DNA of 64,000 nt from Marinibactrum halimedae (GTDB lineage Bacteria > Pseudomonadota > Gammaproteobacteria > Pseudomonadales > Cellvibrionaceae). A program made the translations under genes and the position numbers. The stretch covers positions 1 through 64,000 of the forward strand of contig NZ_JAJQVM010000019.1 of NCBI RefSeq assembly GCF_021234875.1. The letters run 5' to 3'. Below the pieces are notes generated by a model that had not been told where the DNA came from, did no database searches, and saw only the letters and a program-made list of their open reading frames with translations. Shown here one piece after another: positions 60,379-64,000 of the stretch (position 1 is its first letter; every line of letters starts with the position of its first letter).

Positions 60379-61641
60379 TTAACCCTCGAAATGCTCTGGC
60401 TCGTAATGCTCCGGATAGGGCAAAGAAGCCACACCTGTTTTGATCGCCGCTTTTGCTACCGCTTGGGCAACGACACTCATGAGCCGCTCATCCGTAGGTT
60501 TCGGAATAATATAATCACGACCAAATGCCAATGGCTCGCCACCGTAAGCTTGGCGAACCGCCTCGGTAACCGGCAACTTAGCCAACCCTCGAATGGCCTC
60601 TACCGCAGCCAATTTCATTTCTTCGTTGATGACTTTCGAGCGCACATCCAGTGCCCCTCGAAAAATAAAGGGAAAACACAACACATTATTCACCTGATTC
60701 GGAAAATCCGAGCGACCAGTGGCCATAATCAAATCGCCTCTCGTTTCGCGAGCAACCACCGGAGAGATTTCAGGGTCTGGATTGGAACAGGCAAATACCA
60801 CCGGGTTCGGCGCCATTTTTTTCAGTTGTTCAGCAGAGAGCAAATTGGCACCAGATACCCCAAGAAAAACATCAGCCCCTTCGATGGCATCATCCAGAGT
60901 TCGAAAATCCGTCTCGTTTGCGAACGCGGCTTTATATTCATTCAAATCGGTGCGCCCGGAATGGATGACACCGCGACTGTCTAGCATTGTTAAGTTTTCA
61001 AGATGAGCACCGGCGCTCAGCATCAACTTACAACAGGCGTTAGCCGCCGCACCCGCACCCAAGCAAACAATACGAACTGTATCGATGGATTTTCCTTGAA
61101 CCTCTAAGGCATTCAACAAACCTGCGACCGTCACGATAGCAGTGCCATGTTGATCGTCATGGAATACCGGAACATTGCACTTTTCTATCAATGCCCTTTC
61201 AATCTCAAAACATTCCGGTGCTTTAATGTCTTCTAAATTGATGCCACCAAAGCTGTCTGCAATCCGAGCAACCGTATCAATAAAAGCCTGTGGGCTTTCT
61301 GCGTTCACTTCAATATCGATGGAGTTGATCTGAGCAAAGCGCTTAAAAAGCAAACACTTACCTTCCATTACCGGTTTACTGGCCAGCGCCCCCAGGTTAC
61401 CCAACCCCAAAATGGCTGAACCATTGGTAATCACCGCAACGAGATTGCCTTTACCGGTATAGCGATAGGCGCTTTCCGGGTCTTCAGCAATGGCTCTTAC
61501 CGGCTCAGCCACACCAGGGCTGTAGGCCAACGACAAATCATTTTGGGTTTCCGCAGCCTTGGTAATTTCAATACTGAGCTTACCTGGAGTCGGTTGTTCG
61601 TGATACGCCAGGGCGGCGTCTTTTATATCTTTATAACTCAT
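60379..61641 (-). CDS. maeB: Malic enzyme (NAD(P)-dependent), single-domain form
   Basis: A 420-residue enzyme decarboxylating malate to pyruvate. Conserved blocks SLAYSPGVAEPV, GNLVAVITNGSAILGLGNLG, VFHDDQHGTAIV and the Rossmann segment VCLGAGAAANACCKLM are present. It lacks the C-terminal phosphotransacetylase-like domain of E. coli MaeB (759 residues), as in Pseudomonas. I start at 61641 (MSYKDIKDAALAYHEQ); the frame is open 23 codons upstream, with another Met at 61677. Confidence 0.94.
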   Translation of the reverse strand: MSYKDIKDAALAYHEQPTPGKLSIEITKAAETQNDLSLAYSPGVAEPVRAIAEDPESAYRYTGKGNLVAVITNGSAILGLGNLGALASKPVMEGKCLLFKRFAQINSIDIEVNAESPQAFIDTVARIADSFGGINLEDIKAPECFEIERALIEKCNVPVFHDDQHGTAIVTVAGLLNALEVQGKSIDTVRIVCLGAGAAANACCKLMLSAGAHLENLTMLDSRGVIHSGRTDLNEYKAAFANETDFRTLDDAIEGADVFLGVSGANLLSAEQLKKMAPNPVVFACSNPDPEISPVVARETRGDLIMATGRSDFPNQVNNVLCFPFIFRGALDVRSKVINEEMKLAAVEAIRGLAKLPVTEAVRQAYGGEPLAFGRDYIIPKPTDERLMSVVAQAVAKAAIKTGVASLPYPEHYEPEHFEG

Positions 61642-61932
61642 TTTTATGCGTTCCGTGATGCTTGGGTACTGAGACATGGCACTGTTTTCCAGCGCTCTTT
61701 TAGTGTCCAATCAGCCTTGAGGCCGACCGATTTCTTTTGCTCTTTATGATCACTTTATTTATAGCTGGATCATCCAACAGAGGGATTAGAAAAATCTGAT
61801 TATTGGTGTGTAATATTTCATGAAATGCTTTGGGTGCGCCCTAAACATAGACCAATAACCCAAAGTTAGACCGGTAGGATGACGGATGTAAACAATCTTA
61901 AAAAACGAGCATTCATTCCCTTTCGAGAAATC

Positions 61933-61966
61933 AAAAAAAAGCGCCGTATTGCGACGGCGCTTTTTT
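61933..61966 (-). terminator. Terminator of rpmE
   Basis: Stem GCGCCGT/ACGGCGC with loop ATTGCG, extended by A/T pairs, with a T tract on either side. It lies 28 bases after the rpmE stop on the leftward strand. Confidence 0.88.
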
Positions 61967-61993
61967 GAGGTCTGTTTTGTAATCTGTTTTCGA

Positions 61994-62206
61994 TTACTTT
62001 TTGATGCGACTTCCGAAACGCTTAGTGAAGCGATCAATTCGGCCACCAGTATCAACCACTTTCTGCTTACCTGTATAGAAAGGGTGACAAGCTGAACACA
62101 CATCAAGGTGAATGTCTTTGCCCAAGGTAGATTTGGTGACAATCACGTTTCCGCAACTGCAAGTTGCTTTGATCTCGGTATAATTAGGATGAATATCTGC
62201 TTTCAT
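61994..62206 (-). CDS. rpmE: 50S ribosomal protein L31 (zinc-binding form)
   Basis: A 70-residue protein starting [12 protein letters not shown] at 62206; the reading frame is open further to 62422, but that part is unrelated to the family. It has the zinc-ligand cysteines CSCG and CSAC, so it is the C+ form, and ends in a basic tail. It is divergent from priA, the standard arrangement. Confidence 0.97.
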   Translation of the reverse strand: MKADIHPNYTEIKATCSCGNVIVTKSTLGKDIHLDVCSACHPFYTGKQKVVDTGGRIDRFTKRFGSRIKK

Positions 62207-62415
62207 AAATGAACTCACACGATTTAGTGCCGCCACCTGATCTTGAGTCAGGCACCGCACCACGGTTAAGGTTAGCGGTAATTTTTTAAGGGGGCGTATG
62301 CTACCAGAAACCGCCCCTTTAGCAAGGATTAATGAGCAGAATACGGCCAGTTCAGAAAACACTCTCAACACCGGCACTGCCACCCCATAAACCCAATAAG
62401 ATAAGTAGCCTGTAG

Positions 62416-64000
62416 ATGTCAAAAACGGTGGAAAACACCATTGTCAACGTCGCGCTTGCTGTCCCCTTGCGACGAGTTTTCGATTATGAAGTCCCCAATG
62501 GGTATTCAACCCCCGAGGTAGGCACACGCATTAGCGTTCCTTTCGGAAAGGGTAACACCACTCAGGTGGGTGTGGTTGTGGGTGCGAAAAACGAATCTGA
62601 GTGGGAGTCGATCAAAAAAATTGACAGTATTTTAGATACTTTCTCCACTTTAGATAACGCCATCATGGCGCTATGCCGATGGGCGGCCAGCTATTATCAA
62701 CATGCCCTAGGGGAAGTATTGCTCGGAGCCCTACCCACTCAACTACGCAAAGCATTACCGGCTCAACTTCCCGCGCTCGACTTTTGGGAAGCGACAGACG
62801 AGGCCTTCGGATTACCAGACAACGCCTTAAAACGTGCCCCCAAACAAGCCGAGGCGTTGCAAAACCTAAAGCGAGCCCCTTTACGTATTGGCACCGAAAA
62901 AGAGCACAATATTACGCTTACCAGCCTAAAAGCACTGGTACAAAAAGGGCTGGCAACACGCATCAGCCATATGCCTGAACGCGTAGAGACAGTAGCTCAA
63001 CCCGCCCCGTATGAATTAACCGATGAGCAGTCCATAGCCCTTTATTCCATTCAGCGGCAACTGTCAGCAGACCAAACACAAGCCAACTCAAGCACTGTCA
63101 CATTATTGGAAGGTGCCACAGGCAGCGGGAAAACCGAGATTTACCTACAGGCCATTGAAACCGCCCTGAAGAACGATCAACAAGCATTGGTTTTGATTCC
63201 AGAGATCGGATTAAGCCCCCAAACACTCCATCGTTTTCAGTCTCGATTTACCGCAACCATCGTCAGTTTGCATTCTGGCCTGAATGATCGGCAACGGTCT
63301 GAGAACTGGTTACTGGCGAGTAAAGGCATTGCCGATATCGTCATCGGTACTCGATCCGCGATTTTTACGCCTATGCCTCGCCTTGGGCTGATTGTGATCG
63401 ATGAAGAACATGACCTGTCCTTTAAACAACAAGAGGGTTTCCGCTACAACGCCCGAGACTTAGCCATCGTGCGTGCGCAACAAGCCTCCATTCCGGTGGT
63501 TTTGGGCAGTGCAACCCCCTCCCTGGAAACACTCAACAACGCCATTCTTGGTCGATACCAACATTTACGACTCAAAGCGCGACCAGGGAAAGCACATACC
63601 CCCCAAATTCAGATACTGGATATTCGCAATCAGACACTCACCGCAGGGCTCTGCGAACCCGCATTAAAAGAAATAGAACACACGCTGCAAGCAGGACACC
63701 AGGCGCTGGTTTTCCTTAATCGCCGAGGGTATGCCCCCACGTTGATGTGCCACAGTTGCGGATGGGTGAGCCAATGCCCAAACTGCGACGCCCGCTTCAC
63801 ACTGCATCAAAGCCCTTCGCATTTACGCTGTCATCACTGCGATACCCAAAGACCCCTACCTCGCGCTTGTCCCGAATGTCAAAGTACAAAGTTAACCCAC
63901 ACTGGCAGTGGCACCGAAAAAGCCGAAGAGGTTCTGACGTCACTGTTTCCAGAACACCCGGTTCACCGTATTGATCGTGATAGCACCAGCCGGAAAGGCT
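62416..64000 (+). CDS. priA: Primosomal protein N' (replication restart helicase), 3' truncated by the window
   Basis: The frame is open from ATG 62416 to the window edge, giving the first 528 residues of about 735. N-terminal 3'-DNA-binding domain (about 10-105), winged-helix domain, then the SF2 helicase: Walker [11 protein letters not shown] (about 232-241), DEEH (about 329-332), GTRSAIFTP and GSATPS. The zinc-binding cysteine clusters begin at [13 protein letters not shown] (about 445) and continue CHHCDTQ and CPEC. PriA reloads DnaB at stalled forks. It is divergent from rpmE. Confidence 0.96.
   Translation, partial: MSKTVENTIVNVALAVPLRRVFDYEVPNGYSTPEVGTRISVPFGKGNTTQVGVVVGAKNESEWESIKKIDSILDTFSTLDNAIMALCRWAASYYQHALGEVLLGALPTQLRKALPAQLPALDFWEATDEAFGLPDNALKRAPKQAEALQNLKRAPLRIGTEKEHNITLTSLKALVQKGLATRISHMPERVETVAQPAPYELTDEQSIALYSIQRQLSADQTQANSSTVTLLEGATGSGKTEIYLQAIETALKNDQQALVLIPEIGLSPQTLHRFQSRFTATIVSLHSGLNDRQRSENWLLASKGIADIVIGTRSAIFTPMPRLGLIVIDEEHDLSFKQQEGFRYNARDLAIVRAQQASIPVVLGSATPSLETLNNAILGRYQHLRLKARPGKAHTPQIQILDIRNQTLTAGLCEPALKEIEHTLQAGHQALVFLNRRGYAPTLMCHSCGWVSQCPNCDARFTLHQSPSHLRCHHCDTQRPLPRACPECQSTKLTHTGSGTEKAEEVLTSLFPEHPVHRIDRDSTSRKG

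Noticed and set aside
61994-62422. 142-residue L31 reading
   Set aside because: Family length is 70 residues from MKADIHPNY; the upstream 72 codons are a fortuitous extension into the priA/rpmE promoter region.

Overview
The window is a chromosomal stretch of a gammaproteobacterium. The gene orders rpmE/priA, ponA(mrcA)/pilMNOPQ-aroK-aroB-damX-gltB-gltD-hemE, orn/rsgA-HDOD-rhodanese-psd and tsaE-amiC-mutL-miaA-hfq-hflX-hflK-hflC-hisZ-purA are the arrangements known from Pseudomonas, Marinobacter and the Oceanospirillales/Cellvibrionales. The moderate, visibly sub-50% GC, HisZ, the PA4955-type HDOD protein and the full type IV pilus operon point to a marine member of that group. I cannot name the genus. 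No rRNA, tRNA, CRISPR array, transposase or prophage was recognised.

Region 1 (1-6071) is accessory and AT-rich. It holds a leftward locus made of a 14-residue-repeat protein, a small membrane protein and a nonsense-interrupted small membrane ORF, next to a 14-bp minisatellite. An OmpR/EnvZ-type two-component system, a small secreted protein and a CPBP-family membrane protease follow. Region 2 (6350-10660) is a toxin/immunity-like array: one intact 410-aa gene coupled to a 279-aa gene, then two further 279-aa paralogues, each preceded by a truncated copy of the 3' end of the first gene. Region 3 (10921-18325) has a LysR regulator divergent from a DAHP synthase gene. The DAHP synthase gene is preceded by what reads as a Phe/Tyr leader-peptide attenuator. 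A cysteine-pair secreted protein and an ECF sigma factor/Ser-Thr kinase pair (ECF43-like) follow.

Region 4 (18727-32722) is a leftward housekeeping block: NAD(P)HX repair, tRNA t6A and i6A modification, cell-wall amidase, mismatch repair, Hfq, HflX, the HflKC membrane complex, HisZ and PurA. Region 5 (32992-39809) is mostly rightward (queG, rsgA, HDOD protein, rhodanese, psd) with orn convergent to queG. Region 6 (39908-57365) is leftward: degenerate HD-GYP protein, heme synthesis (hemE), glutamate synthase (gltBD), a DamX-like SPOR protein, the shikimate genes aroB and aroK, and the type IV pilus alignment/secretin operon pilMNOPQ. Region 7 (57487-64000) has PBP1A, a single-domain malic enzyme, ribosomal protein L31 and the first part of priA, which runs off the right edge.

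Two functional links stand out. The aromatic pathway is represented three times (DAHP synthase, AroB, AroK), with only the first step visibly carrying an aromatic-amino-acid attenuator. Short tandem duplications of about 12-17 bp recur across the window, both in intergenic DNA and inside genes (queG, the HDOD protein, the psd leader), which suggests a genome prone to slippage or duplication.
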